From Ooceraea biroi (lineage: Eukaryota; Arthropoda; Insecta; Hymenoptera; Formicidae), in contig NC_039514.1 in assembly GCF_003672135.1 (NCBI RefSeq), positions 11,707,787-11,771,786 on the forward strand: DNA of 64,000 nt, written 5' to 3'. The first letter of the stretch is position 1; each line of letters opens with the position of its first letter. Position numbers and translations under genes: made by a program. The notes beneath the pieces were generated by a model. The model was not told the origin of the DNA and did not search any database. It saw only the letters and a program-made list of their open reading frames with translations. Positions 24,033-36,300 of this stretch are shown one piece after another.

Positions 24033-27000
24033 TAATAATTACAATTGCTCAGCGATACTTCAAGCTTTTACCTAATAATAAATCCAGCAATGTACGTCGG
24101 CATTTAAAAATTAAAAGTCTAAAGTAAAAAAGCAATTCTCATGTCGAATACATTCAATACATTGAATACAACATATTTCTACCATTCATACGGAATGACT
24201 TCCACTTTCAAGAGCGTCGATTAGACACGCCGAAAAGAGATATAGACGCGAATCGAGCGTGCAACAGCGGTGATGAACGTGGTTCATTGTGTCATGAAGC
24301 GCGTTCGCCGACACGCGCGAGTAAGGACATGCTTGAGAAATCGATGATCGATGAGTCACGATGGATCCAAACGCGATCGCGACACACGCATGATCCAACG
24401 CCCACATCCGGCACGCGTCGACACGCCTCTAAAAAGAAATTCGACGCTTCTCACGAACGTTTTCGGCGCGTTGTTCCCTTGTGCGCGCTCATATCTATTT
24501 TCACTTATCATGCGCATCATCGAATGCTATTCCGGTCCGTAATGCCGGACGACGGATTTCTTCAGACACCGTCCGGCATGCTAATTAATTTTGTCGTCTG
24601 CTCGCTCATTTAAAAATGCGGCGATAAGGAACCGCTTGGAAGCTAGCCAAGACTCATTTACCGGAGGCTCTTTTTTAGAAGAGCTCGCAACGTGGATATT
24701 ATTAGAAAAATAATCCTACGTAGAATCTTTCCGCAGAAATAATGTATATGTGTCTGCGGTCTTTGCGGTCTCCGCGGTATAATATTAAATTTATCATGTT
24801 GACTATTTCAAAATAGATTCCCAGAATGGCAAGCTTGACAACGTAAAATCAGAAAAATTTAATTAATTGTTTAATCCATACTTTATTCCTGCTCCTTTCC
24901 ATTTTTGCAGTTTTAATCGTACTTATTTCGTTAATGAAAAAACTTTAATTATAAGTTTCAGGAAATGACTTTACAAACTCGAGAGCGAGCCGCATTTGCG
25001 CGTTGCAAGTTACGTTAGTTGCATATGTTGCGCATAACATTTAATTCGCTTAATACACTTTTTAAAGAGCAGAATTTAAGCAGAATGTACACAGGGAGTT
25101 TCGTAACTGACCTTTATTCGACGCATAAATTATCAAGCTTGTCATGTTGCATTTATTTACGAGCGTCGCATGCCTGGGATCGTGAGACACGCGTCTGTCA
25201 TCAGGCTAATCCGAATCAGCGAAACGAAAATAGCACTTTTCCGCGCAGCGGGGCACGATTAATCCGAGAAAAATTTTTACAGCTCACGGCTCGCCTTAAT
25301 TTCACTTTCGTTCCCGGAAGCGGTGCGGACGGTGAAAAATAAATCGTAGCTCGGCCCGCGTTTTTCTAGGCTTTTAACCGTTCGCAGATCGCGCTCTCAT
25401 AAATTTTAATCGCGCCCGACGTCCCATCTGTTTTTAGAAAATTAGACTATCTGCTGCCATCGCCCGGCACCGGTTGTCTAGCGTTTCTCTATCTTCCACG
25501 ACGTCAAGCCCAATATTTATCTTTTATTAACCCGGCTTCGCGGTTGCTTTCTTTGCAGCATGCTGAATGGAACGCGAATAAAAGCGGCCAGCACAAGTCG
25601 TCTCACGGGAATTTCCCACGCAGAAATTCATTCACCATTCGCCAGTCTGAGATGTGCCTCGCGCGTACGATACTATTAAGCACACATTTGCCTCCGCAAC
25701 CTACAGTAATGTACATGCGATCTTGGCCTTCTCATGTATGTAGTTCGCTCAGAGAACTTAAAGAAGCGCAGACGCAGCTTCGCTGCAAGTGCCCTTTCAC
25801 AACGGTGAGCATTTCGTGCTTTCTCCGTAAATTCGGTTTTCTTGCTGTACCTCTAATAGCGCACGTTCCCCTGAATCTGGTGGAGCACAGTGACAAGATC
25901 TCAGGAGTGGAGAGCGAGCTTACCGCGCACACCGCGCGTACCACGTCGAAAGGAAAGAATGATTCTCTTCTCTCATCGCGATATTTCCCGACATAAAGGA
26001 GTAAAGCGATTACTTAAAGCCATAACAGGAATATATAAGGAATATTTTCCGGTGGATAAATCCATGCGAGCGCGTGCGGCGCCGCACAATAAAACGCATT
26101 TATCCCTGCCCCGAGATAAATTTGCGGAAATTGGATTTGAACGCCGCGCACGATTTTCATCCGCTTTGGGAAATGCATTTAATTTTGGAGTTTTTTTTCT
26201 ATAAAAGAAAGGAAGAGAGAGAGAGAAAATGAGAGAAAGAAAGAGAGCGAGAGTTCTCGCGCGAGCGGTCGACAAGTAAAAATGGGGAACACGATTCTCC
26301 GCCGGTATTATATATCGCATTGAAGATTATTTCCGCGTATCTCGTAATCTCGGCGCCGCTGTGAAACAAATGGAAACCATCCGGTTGCGATAGAGGCTTT
26401 TTTTAGTCGCGGCCGGGTTAAATCGGCGCAAAAATCGGTTTCTTGCTCCTCGCGTTTAATTCGGTCCGCGTTCAACCCGCTCGAGACTCCATTCTGAATC
26501 TGTCGTCAGAATGAAGCTCTGAAGCCATCTCAGATAAGATGTTTTATAAATAATTTTAAAATAATTTAAACCTTTTACGTATTCCTCGGTGACGACGCTT
26601 CTTCGGTCGCTCGCGAGTACGTTGCGGGAGTTTGCGAGATCCACCAAATCCGGCGGGAGGATATGCACCTTTGGGAGAAAAGTAGTTTTACGAGGGCGAT
26701 CCATAAGGACGAGGCGACTCCGAAGAATTTCTCATTTCTACGTCGCCGCGCAATCGCGGCTGATCGACGAGCGGCCGTTAAATATTGACGAGGTAGACAG
26801 TAGGTGCAAAAAGTAGCAGGGTTTCCGCGGGAAACGGGGTGGATACAAATGAGGCTGCGGGGATGAGCGGCGTTATCTCGCATCCTGCGGGAGCTATTCG
26901 TCCCGGGGCCCGCCCCTTTCTCCATCCTGTGCCACCGGCCCCGCTATCGCCACCCCCGACCGGCGCTCCCTCTCTCTCCCCCGTCTCCCCCTTGCATCCG

Positions 27001-29255
27001 TTTGTGATAAGAGAAACGCGAAATCCTCGAGCCGATTCTTCGTGATAGTGACTCGCCGATCGTAATTGTTGTCCATCTCTGGAACGTGCACCAGAATTCG
27101 AAAAACGTGTGAAAGGGGGGAGAAGAGCGCCTTGTCGGCGAGAACGTGGCGAGCGGACGGCCAACTTTTTAATATGTCACGCAAGAGCGAGTGCAAACTG
27201 AAATCTCTGGTTAATTCGTTCTTATTACGACGGGGCAAAGTGGCGGCCATCGTTTTATTATTCTTAATAAAAACGGCCGGCGTCAAATTAAATTTTCTTT
27301 GCGTTTCGCGGGACGGAGCGAGAGCGACCCCGTCGCCACCGTCGTCGTCGGTTATGAGATCCTCTCAGGAGAAGCGAGGATGCGAAAGACGCAGAAGGCG
27401 AAAAGAATCGTTGCATGTCAAAGGGAGACAATGGACTAATTATCCTCAAAGACGCGTCTTTATTAACCCGAGCTATGGCCGCGGGCGATCCATCTGACAC
27501 TCCCGCAGTAGTTTTAATCGTTATTTCCATTATACGCGAATATATTACATGTGAACACTCTAATTCCACGCTCTTTATTATACTGACAAATCTCCCTTTC
27601 CATTTTTCCACCGTGCCGTTCTCCATTCCATCGCTTCGATCTCCGATAATCGCGTCGTCTCGCAGTCGGATTAGAAATTTATTTCGTCGTCGAAAATCTG
27701 CACTTCTCGTTGCGGCGGTATGTGGGGGCTCTAGGGGTAGCTGGATATTGGAATAGTTCTAAGTGGAGAACGAGAACATCGCGCGTGCGAGATTACGGGG
27801 TTGCGGCATGTCTGACCATACGTCGACTTTACTACTGCGGAGGTGAGCAACCGGCGGTTCGCCCGTCGCCACGGGAAGGGGAAGTGAAAAATCCCCAGAT
27901 TCCCTCAGGAATCGTCGAGGTATCCTTATAAAACTGGCAGATTAGAGTGAGACGTGACGAGAGCGCGAAATCCGCTCCGAGTATTAAAGCATCCCAACGA
28001 TGCAAGCGGAGCGCACCGCGCGCTAGACAGATGAGGTCTGACTGGATGTACGTTGTCAAAAAAATATCAAAATTTCACTTAGTTGTTAATATCCTTGCCG
28101 AGAATATATATTTTCATATAGACGGTAGGATTTCTCGTATTTTAATCAAGAATAAATATTGAAAGCGCCAGTGCAAGAGAGCAATTTAGCCCATTAATAA
28201 AAATAATGTGTGATTTTATTAATCATCTTTTTCCACATTTTTTCCTAAAAAAAGAAAAATACGAGTGACTACTCGCTCTTCGAGCCGAGGTACGAGAAAC
28301 AGAGACGAATAGCGGGCATTGTAAAGGTTAAAAACAAATCGCTCGCCCGGCGTAATACTCGACGAACTGCGTTCATCAGTATAAATTGTCCAATTCACTG
28401 TTCCAATTCACTGACCGAAGTGCCTCGCCTCTAAACTGAAGTATCTCGGGACTCGAGGAGCGGAACGCAAAAAATGAAACGAGATTTATTACGACGTGAA
28501 TTACAGTCTGAAACGATGAAGATAGCTTGAAAAGGAAAACGTGGGACCGAATTTGTTAGTTTGAATAAACGCGAGGCGACATACCGACACGATTAACATA
28601 AAAGCCCATTATCCAACGCAATTAGCTATACGTGCATTCGATATGTATTATTACTGTAAACAGATATTTGATACGTGTACTTCATATATTATAATAAACT
28701 ATCAAATTATCTCGCCATAATATGCTAGCAATACCAAGGAAAAAGTATAATTTACATGTTCTATATTAACTTATACCGACTTATGTAAATATTTTGTTAT
28801 AGAGAGCGTTCAGATGTGCATGCGCAATATTCCATCAAAATCATACGTGATTAAAATCGCCACGTTGCGACCGCCTTCGGTCGCGACACGTAAATTCATG
28901 CCACGTCCACGACAATTAGCCTGCCGCCCTTATCGCCCGATATCATTATTCATCGCCTGACTAAATGCATTTCGTACGTAACGTAGTGATAAATCACCGG
29001 TTACATAAGGCAAATTGCGCAATGACGGGTGAGAAGCGGGCATTTCTGAGAGAAACGTGGCTGGATATTCGGGCGAGATACTATTCGAGGGGGCAGAGTG
29101 TCCCCGGGAGAATATTGCAGCTGGAATCGTCAACAGCTGGAATAAGACGCGCGAAAAAAGGTAGAGACGTAAAAATGGCTACGAACAGTCCCGTGTTCTC
29201 GCCACTCCGAGAGGCGTGAGTTCATTAGTGCTGAAATTAACTTCGTAAAACTCAC
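24033..29255. other. intergenic or intronic stretch
   Basis: No gene supported. CpG-rich blocks at 24190-24620, 25200-26150, 26580-27420 and 27640-28030 alternate with AT-rich sequence. A purine-rich run lies at 26205-26250. Chance open frames occur in several frames of the CpG-rich blocks. If the exon at 29256-29349 is real, the part just below it is the first intron of that minus-strand gene. Confidence 0.45.
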
Positions 29256-29349
29256 CTCTTTTCTCGTTGTAGGAGTCCGCGCGGCCGCATGTCGCGCACA
29301 GCGCGACGAAGATCACCAGCAACGATCTGAAAATAATTATATTTCTCAT
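29256..29349 (-). CDS. candidate exon encoding a signal peptide (secreted or membrane protein, partial)
   Basis: On the minus strand an ATG at 29349 opens MRNIIIFRSLLVIFVALCAT, followed by CGRADSYNEKR. It has a basic start, a hydrophobic core (LLVIFVALCAT) and a plausible signal-peptidase site after GRA. The frame ends in GAG followed by GTGAGT, a strong splice donor (intron from 29255 downward), leaving phase 1. Purine at -3 supports the start. Alternatively the exon begins at 29326 after an acceptor (ATTATTTTCAG), with the start codon further upstream; either reading keeps the hydrophobic segment. The exon is GC-rich against AT-rich flanks. I do not recognise the protein, and I found no second exon. 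Confidence 0.5.
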
Positions 29350-30327
29350 GTCAGTGACCGCAGTAATCTTTTACAGTCTCATAATTCTCTAAATAATTGG
29401 TATAAGTCGGTTGACGCATAATACGAAGCGTGTAGCTACGAAAAGCATATTCTATTTGGGATTCAACTGAAATCGATTATTTAATGGAATTACTCTAATT
29501 GCTTTTATTTATATTATATTAAATAATATTCTTAGAATTCCGCGCATATATCACTTTTTAAATTATAGTTATTAAAGTCGAATAATTCGCATGGTTTTTG
29601 TCGGCATAAATTAAGGAAGTAAAGCCGTATCTCGTTGTTTCGAGACAAAATACACGTCGCGAGAAGGCCTCCTCGATTACTAGAGATAGGGTATTCCCAC
29701 GGTGAATTGTTTCGTTATTTTAGCATTATCGCCAAGGGTGTGGCTGACAACTAATACTAATTAAATAGAGGGAAGAACGGGAACGGCTGGCGCAAGGCAG
29801 GTTGAAACAAAAGCGAAGGGGATAGAATCTACTAAGGGATAAGGCTACTGCTAGAAAAGCTACGTGATCCCGCGGAAGAAAGACGGTGAAATTAGCGCTA
29901 GAGTGACTCGAAATAACAGTGTTATTCCCGCGGGAGAACAATAGCGACGCACCGGCTGCGCTATAACCAGGTCGGGCGATATCCCGGGATCGGGAAAGTG
30001 GCCTTCGGTATTACGCCAGACTTTGCTCCGACATCCTTTCGCGCTTTTGTACGAAGGGCCGATTTTGTAACGCAATGCGCGATCGCGACTCTCATTGCGA
30101 TGAGAGTTAGTCTTGCTGAACACAACAGAGGGACCTGGTTTGTATGGATGTAATTTCGCGAATGCTTGGCTTGCCTTCAATTCGCGTGAACTTTCAGCAG
30201 TTCCATCTGTTTAAACGTTTATTATTTCTTCGGTCAGACTCCGTTTCATCTTTCTGCGCCCGTGTCTGCCATTAACCGTTGAAACTACGCTTACATATTT
30301 CGCTTAGCCATAGCCATCTCGAATGTA
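29350..30327. other. flank upstream of the candidate exon
   Basis: AT-rich to about 29640, then CpG-rich to 30180. This would be 5' UTR, promoter or a preceding intron if the minus-strand exon is real. No core-promoter motif was convincing. Confidence 0.35.
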
Positions 30328-31611
30328 TTGGGTCATTAAGTATGAAACTTTACAAATAGAACATAAACTTTTGCATTTTTTGGCACATGGACATGATTTA
30401 TTTTCAATCGAAGTATGCGCCCATGTTATCTACACACTTCTGCCATTTTAGTGGTAGTTGGTCTATGCCTCTACTATAGAAGCCAGGAGTACGGGAATCG
30501 ATGAAGTCGCGGAAGGCTGTTTCGACTGCCTGTTGAGAATTGAACAATTTTCCCACCAACAAGTTGTCCAAATTCCGAAAGAAGTGATAGTCGGTAGGTG
30601 ATAGAGCTGGTGAATATGGTGGATGACGGAGAGTTTCCAATTCCAACTCCTGTAGCTTTGCCATGGTCAGTCGTGCAGTGTGCGGTCGAGCATTATCATG
30701 CAACAGGATTGGCATTGACCGATTGACCAATTTCGGTTGTTTAATAGCAAGTTGTTGCATCATTTCGTCCAGTTGCTTGCAATATACTTCAGCCGTTATC
30801 GATGTACCAGGTTTCATAAAGTTGTAGTAGATAACACCTGACCTGGACCACCAAACAGTCACCATAAGCTTCTTCTGTGTAATGTTGGGTTTCGCGTGAT
30901 GTCTCGGTGGTTCATCAGCGTTCAACCACTGATGTGAGCGTTTACGATTGTCGTAGAGTATCCACTTTTCATCGCAGGTCACAATTCGATTAAAAAAAGA
31001 TTCATTTTTGTGACGGGAAAGCAAAGAAAAGGAAGCCTCTAGACGTCGCGCCTGCTGCGCATCGGTCAATTCGTGCGGGACCCATTTGTCCAACTTCTTT
31101 ATCTTACCAATTGCAGCTAAATGAACAATATGGTGGGTATGGAAACATTGAATATCGATGCCAATTCACGTGTACTTTGAGATGGATCGGACTCTACTAC
31201 GGCTCTCGAGTGATCATTATCCACCTTCGTCTTTGGTCTTCCACGTGGCTCATTAGCGAGGCTGAAATCTCCATCTCTGAAGTTTTTGAACCAATTGCCC
31301 ACCGTTGCTTTAGTAGTTGAACCTTCACCAAATACAGCGTTGATATTACGAGCTGTCTCCGACACTGTGGTTCCACGGCGGAACTCATATTCATAAATCA
31401 CACGAATTTTGGACTTTTCCATAGTTCTATAAAAAAGAATCCACCAATAAAACTAATGAAGATATTTGAACAAACAAATATGACATTTGAAGAGCGAACA
31501 TACATCTATCACACTAACCTAACCTGATATGACGTCTGGCGCCAAATTTGAGATAACAAATGTTAAAGATGGCGCTTTTACATTTGTAAAGTTTCATACT
31601 TAATGACCCAA
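30328..31611 (-). mobile_element. mariner element, lineage M3 (cecropia-like)
   Basis: 1284 bp, ends TTGGGTCATTAAGTATGAAA and its exact complement (perfect for about 30 bp), TA at 30326-30327 and 31612-31613. Single copy in the window. The perfect terminal repeats and the near-intact frame suggest a fairly recent insertion. Confidence 0.95.
30404..31422 (-). pseudogene. mariner transposase, cecropia-like, one frameshift
   Basis: Starts MEKSKIRVIYEYEFRRGTTV. The first part (to 31117) has the helix-turn-helix pattern FGEGSTTKATVGNWFKNF and STRELASIFNVS. The second part starts at KLDKWVPHELTD and holds CDEKWILYDNRKR (first Asp), LLHDNARPHTA (second) and SPALSPTDYHFF (third, 34 residues after the second), and ends MGAYFD. 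The two parts are separated by what looks like a single missing base between about 31120 and 31134. The pattern resembles the cecropia subfamily, which includes the Hsmar1 transposase in human SETMAR. The Asp of the usual YSPDL motif is Ala here; that residue is not part of the triad. Confidence 0.9.
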
Positions 31612-31613
31612 TA

Positions 31614-33143
31614 GTTAAAACATATTTTAAAAACTTGGATGTTATCCAGGCAAGAATCTGGTTGACGCGCGTTAAGCACTTCGTGATTAACTCGTGGTCG
31701 CATCGCGATCAATTTGCAATCTTCTCCAGTCGTTCTCCGTCATTAAGCACGCGGCACGAAGTGACGTAGCGCTCGTTCGATCGCTCTTATTCAGTGCAGC
31801 GCGCGTACGCGCGTTCGCTTGCGTGGCTCCTAAAAACGAATCGTGACTCGCCTGTGTACGCGCGCAATAAATCTCTCCGCTCGTCCGCCTCGCCCGCACA
31901 TTATTCCACGACTAGACTAAGGTCAGTGGAACACGGGGGAACTCGGTAAGTGTGACGCGCATTTGCATCCCGACTTCTACGGGCAGCCGCAAGCGCCTAT
32001 ACGGACGTAACCGGTCCGTGGTCGTGATTCACGATCGAGAATTCCGGCCTTGCGCAATCACTCGACGCCGAGGACGGCCGTGCCCGTCGATTTCGATTTC
32101 CATTTAACTGGGCCGTTGACCCCGCCCCTTCCCTCTTTTCCTCTTTCTCTTCTCTCTCTCTCTCTCTCTCGTATTCAACAGGCAAATGTTGACAAACGAT
32201 TGAATTATCAAGCGAAGCAATCGACGAATTCCTGCGTTTTGCATAATGCATGCAGCGATATAGCGATGCAGCGACATCGGAAAGTTCGCGTCATTTATCG
32301 CTGCCGGTCGTAGTGCCGTTTAGCGGAAGTATCGATTTGTGATTGACGGTACCGCGCGAGAACTTGCCGAAACGTTTTGGCAAACAACGACGAGTTTGGC
32401 TTTGTAACAGCGACACGCACGTGATTATGTATTAATGACACCGGCAGATTCGGAGAAATTGAATTTAAATTATGGTAACGATCGCGTCAGTTAGGTAACA
32501 ATCGATGGGGATAATAATGACCTCAGCAGTCCGGCTAATTCAGGAAAACGCGTCGACGTTGATCCGGAGACCTCGATTATTTTTCGTGAACGTCATTAAG
32601 TATTTTTAGAGCCTCATACAAATTTCATGAGCGTCCAGCACTTTCGCGGAAGTTTAAAAGGTTGCGCGGAGTTTCATTGAAGTTTATGGCGTTTTATAAG
32701 GTCTCGCGATATTTCCGGGGTTTCGCAGGACGCGAGGATTTTACGGGACGCGAAAAACTTTGCGCAGTCCGTAAATATTGCATGTCTTCACTAAGCTCTG
32801 CACCGATAAACTGCGTCGCGCAATTAAATATTGAAGACTTTGATACTGTTTGCTGTACGATGAAACGTGTGACGTTTCCATTTTCATCGGGTCATAAATC
32901 AGAATTTTTATACAATTGCAGATTTGTCGTTTATTCTGTTCCCATGATATCAAAACTATGGTAATCTATAACGCAAACTATTTGACGTCCATAAATCGGG
33001 TGGCGCAATAAACTTTGAAAATATTGTATTAATCATGAGTTTGCAATGTCCATCAAAGTTTAACGCAAGAATTGATCGCGTCTGTTATCTTGTCAACGTC
33101 GAGATTTTAAATTATTCATAATTTATTAAAAATATAAAAACTA
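31614..33143. other. non-coding stretch with CpG-rich block
   Basis: CpG-rich at 31680-32330, containing a strong plus-strand donor-like site (CTCG then GTAAGT at 31946), a TCAGT motif at 31795 and a (TC)n run at about 32145-32171. It could be a noncoding first exon with its promoter, but no coding frame supports this. The rest is AT-rich. Confidence 0.35.
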
Positions 33144-33323
33144 CACTGAGAAAAATTTTCATCGGATAAACCGATTACATAGTAACAAACGGATATATCC
33201 GATTAAAGTGCATAAAAGACAAAGGAAAATGATCGGACATATCCGATGAAGGTAATCGGAAAACAAAATTAACAATCGGAAAACTATTTAATCGGTTTAT
33301 CCGATGAAAAATTTTTCTCAGTG
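33144..33323. mobile_element. 180-bp MITE
   Basis: Inverted repeats of about 36 bp beginning CACTGAGAAAAATTTTCATC and ending in the complement, flanked by TA on both sides (33142-33143 and 33324-33325). The interior is rich in ATCGGA and TCCGAT motifs, so it could fold on itself. It has no coding capacity. Ends of this kind with a TA duplication are typical of Tc1/mariner-derived miniature elements. Confidence 0.88.
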
Positions 33324-33325
33324 TA

Positions 33326-36300
33326 TGTTTTCGGACAGGTTACATGTATGCAAAGCAATGTAACAAAGTGTATGTAGCATTATACAAATTAATGTGTTCT
33401 TTGGATTTGATGTCGTGATCTCACATGCATTTTAATATATCCCACAAACTCTAGTAGAATATTAAAAAAATTAATCTGTGATTTAATCTCATCGTCTCTT
33501 GTGTAAATATCTCGCGTGTCTGAAGACACTCGTACGTATTGATTTTACACAGGATTATCTAACAACACAGCTATTCGCGCATGTAACTCAAGTGTTAATA
33601 GAAATATATCAAATTAAAGAGTATATTTTTAGCGACTCTGTTTGTTGCATTGCTTAATAACGTGTGCGTGCACTTGATTATAGGGATGATTGCCTTATTA
33701 ATTTCCGAGTTGCATAAGACAATGTAACAATGATTAATATCTCTCTTCCTAGAAAACAGGCGCCAGTCGCAGGCGTTATTTTTCAAGCCTTGAAAGTCAT
33801 CGAAACGATTATGGATGTAAATTGATTCGGCGTTTTTAATTTTCCTCATTTTTTTAAATGAAGTTATATAATTAGCTTAATGTTTGCAACGTTTGTTCAA
33901 GAGTTCCTACAACAATTATTAAAATTTAAATCCTATATACACTAATTCTTAGAATGTCAACATGAATCTGCCAATATGCATATTTACTGTTAAGGAAGTT
34001 TATCAGAATTTATCAGAATTTTGTTTCCTTTATCTGTCACGAAGAACTCATTAAGAATACAGTGACACCATAATTATCAAACCAAGGTTGACGTGAGCGT
34101 TTCTGATTCGCGTAATCTTGCGTTACTCGACGCTTTATTTCCTCCGATAAGAGGGTCCGTACTTGTGCATGACATTACGAAGAGCACTGCACGAGGAAGG
34201 AGCTTCTTGCAGGAAAAAGTGGTATAAATCTCAATGCAGGCGGAAAGTGGCCGTAAAAGGAAGAGGAGAATCACGGCAATAGCGCTGAGATGATAATCAG
34301 TCGCTCGTTTGAATAATATATGATGTGATATACGTATTTATAAACGCTTGATTTCTTTATCTCCTTATCTTGTGATTTAGAGACCAGGGAAGAAGCAGAA
34401 AAGATAATTTCAAATCTTTATAGATGCATAAATTCAGTACATGTATAAGAAAATTCCAAATTCTTTTTTAAATAATTAAATATTCAGGACAAGGAGGAAT
34501 AAAGTAGGATGAATGTCTGAATTAAATTATTCAAGAAATCAAGAAAGGTGTTTCATAATGTCAATGACAGCATAATGAATAAGATGAAGAGATAAGCTCA
34601 AACATGTAACCATATCGCAAATGTTAAAGCTACTCGACTATCGTTTATGGAAGCTATTGCTACTGCTACTGCTGTTGGTGTACCATACGTAAGCCTCTTC
34701 TAAGAACGGGGCGATTCACAAAATGAGAATGTGGAGGTCCTATCGTTGACGATAATGACGATGAACGACACTCCATTAACCCAATGATCCGAGTAACAAT
34801 GTAAAGGAAAATTAAAAGAAGCAGCTTCGGTGCAATGGAAGCTCGGAACACGTGTACCGAGTGGCGATGGAATAATTAAGCGACGACGGTGACAACAAGG
34901 ACGAGGAGGACAACGACGACGACGACGACGACGACGTTGAGAAGCTCGTTAATGAAGCGATGTGCTGAGGACTCTTGCAAGTCGACGAAATTCTTGAAAG
35001 AAAACTCGAAAAGAACGAACGGCTCTCGTGCGACATATCCGGAAGGCAGCAAGTGCTACTAATGAGTTAACCCTCGCCTTAAGATCGCCTGCTTGTGATA
35101 AGTGTATCGATTTACAATGGATAGAATTTCCAAGATTGCTTTTGGATTTCTCTCATCGAAAATTTAAGCACGGATATTTAAACGATCTTTACATGATTGG
35201 TTATGATTCTTTATCATTCTATATGTAATTAAATTCTGCAAACTAGATTTGGACACTTCTACAAAACTGAAATTTCGAAAGATGTTTTTCTTGTCATAAA
35301 ATGATTTGATTTCCGGCAATGATAAAATAAAAAATTCAACGAATAATTTTAGAAGCCTGGAAACATCGCAAGTTGACGGCATACCAGGAATATTCGCAAA
35401 GGAGAAACGCATCTTAATCTCGTTTATAATCTCACACTTCTGCCGCGTCAACATAATTTACGATGAAAAATTGTATGGCGCACAAAAAAAGAAAGCAGTG
35501 TAGACCAAAATCCGTGTCGATCATTAATTTTCTGAGAAACCGCCATGACGCGCGAATGTACCATACAGGAACTTCATCTGGGAATATATTTGTGTTCCAA
35601 CATCATATACACTTCATATAATGCGTAACGATGATAAATCTACGAAAAATATTACGAAGCATAGAGAATTAACCGCGGACTTAAAATCGGATTTTAAAAC
35701 ATGCGCTACGCATTATATTTTGGTACATTGCTGCTAATAATTTCGAGTGACTAATTTTCTGAACGCGCGTTACAAAGACATAAGCCGCTTCTACATGGAA
35801 ATTCCTAAGAAAATCGAAAACGAAAGACGACGCCTCTTTGATGTCACGTCCGCTAAAAATAGAAGCAAATCTCGATAATGAAGCGTCGATAATAAATTCC
35901 GCTTTTGCGTTCCATCTTTATAATTTTGCGAATGATTATAATTAATGAATAATTTGAGTTTCTATTAAATAATTAAACAAATGTAAATAAATGATAGAAA
36001 TTAATGTAATTTAATTATCCGCGTATTAATAAGTATTAAAAACGTTTAATTTATTTATAGAAGCTATGACTGAAAAACATCATCAAATTTAATCATGTTC
36101 GACAGTCTTGCTTGAATTGAACGACGATCATCTACGCGAGTCTTAAAATTTTGGTGGACAGTTTCTAACAAGCGTTTCGTGAGAAAAAGCAGGACAGCAC
36201 TCTTTTAATCTATCTAGCTTTAAATCAGAGAAGATGAGATTAAATTTCAACCTCAAGTCGGCGTCGGCGTATAACACGTCCGCGCGACAGCGTCGACAAG

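Noticed and set aside
25544..25996. 150-codon open frame after a CTTTGCAG acceptor-like site
   Set aside because: No donor, no domain, and the opposite strand is also open. The acceptor motif alone is not enough.
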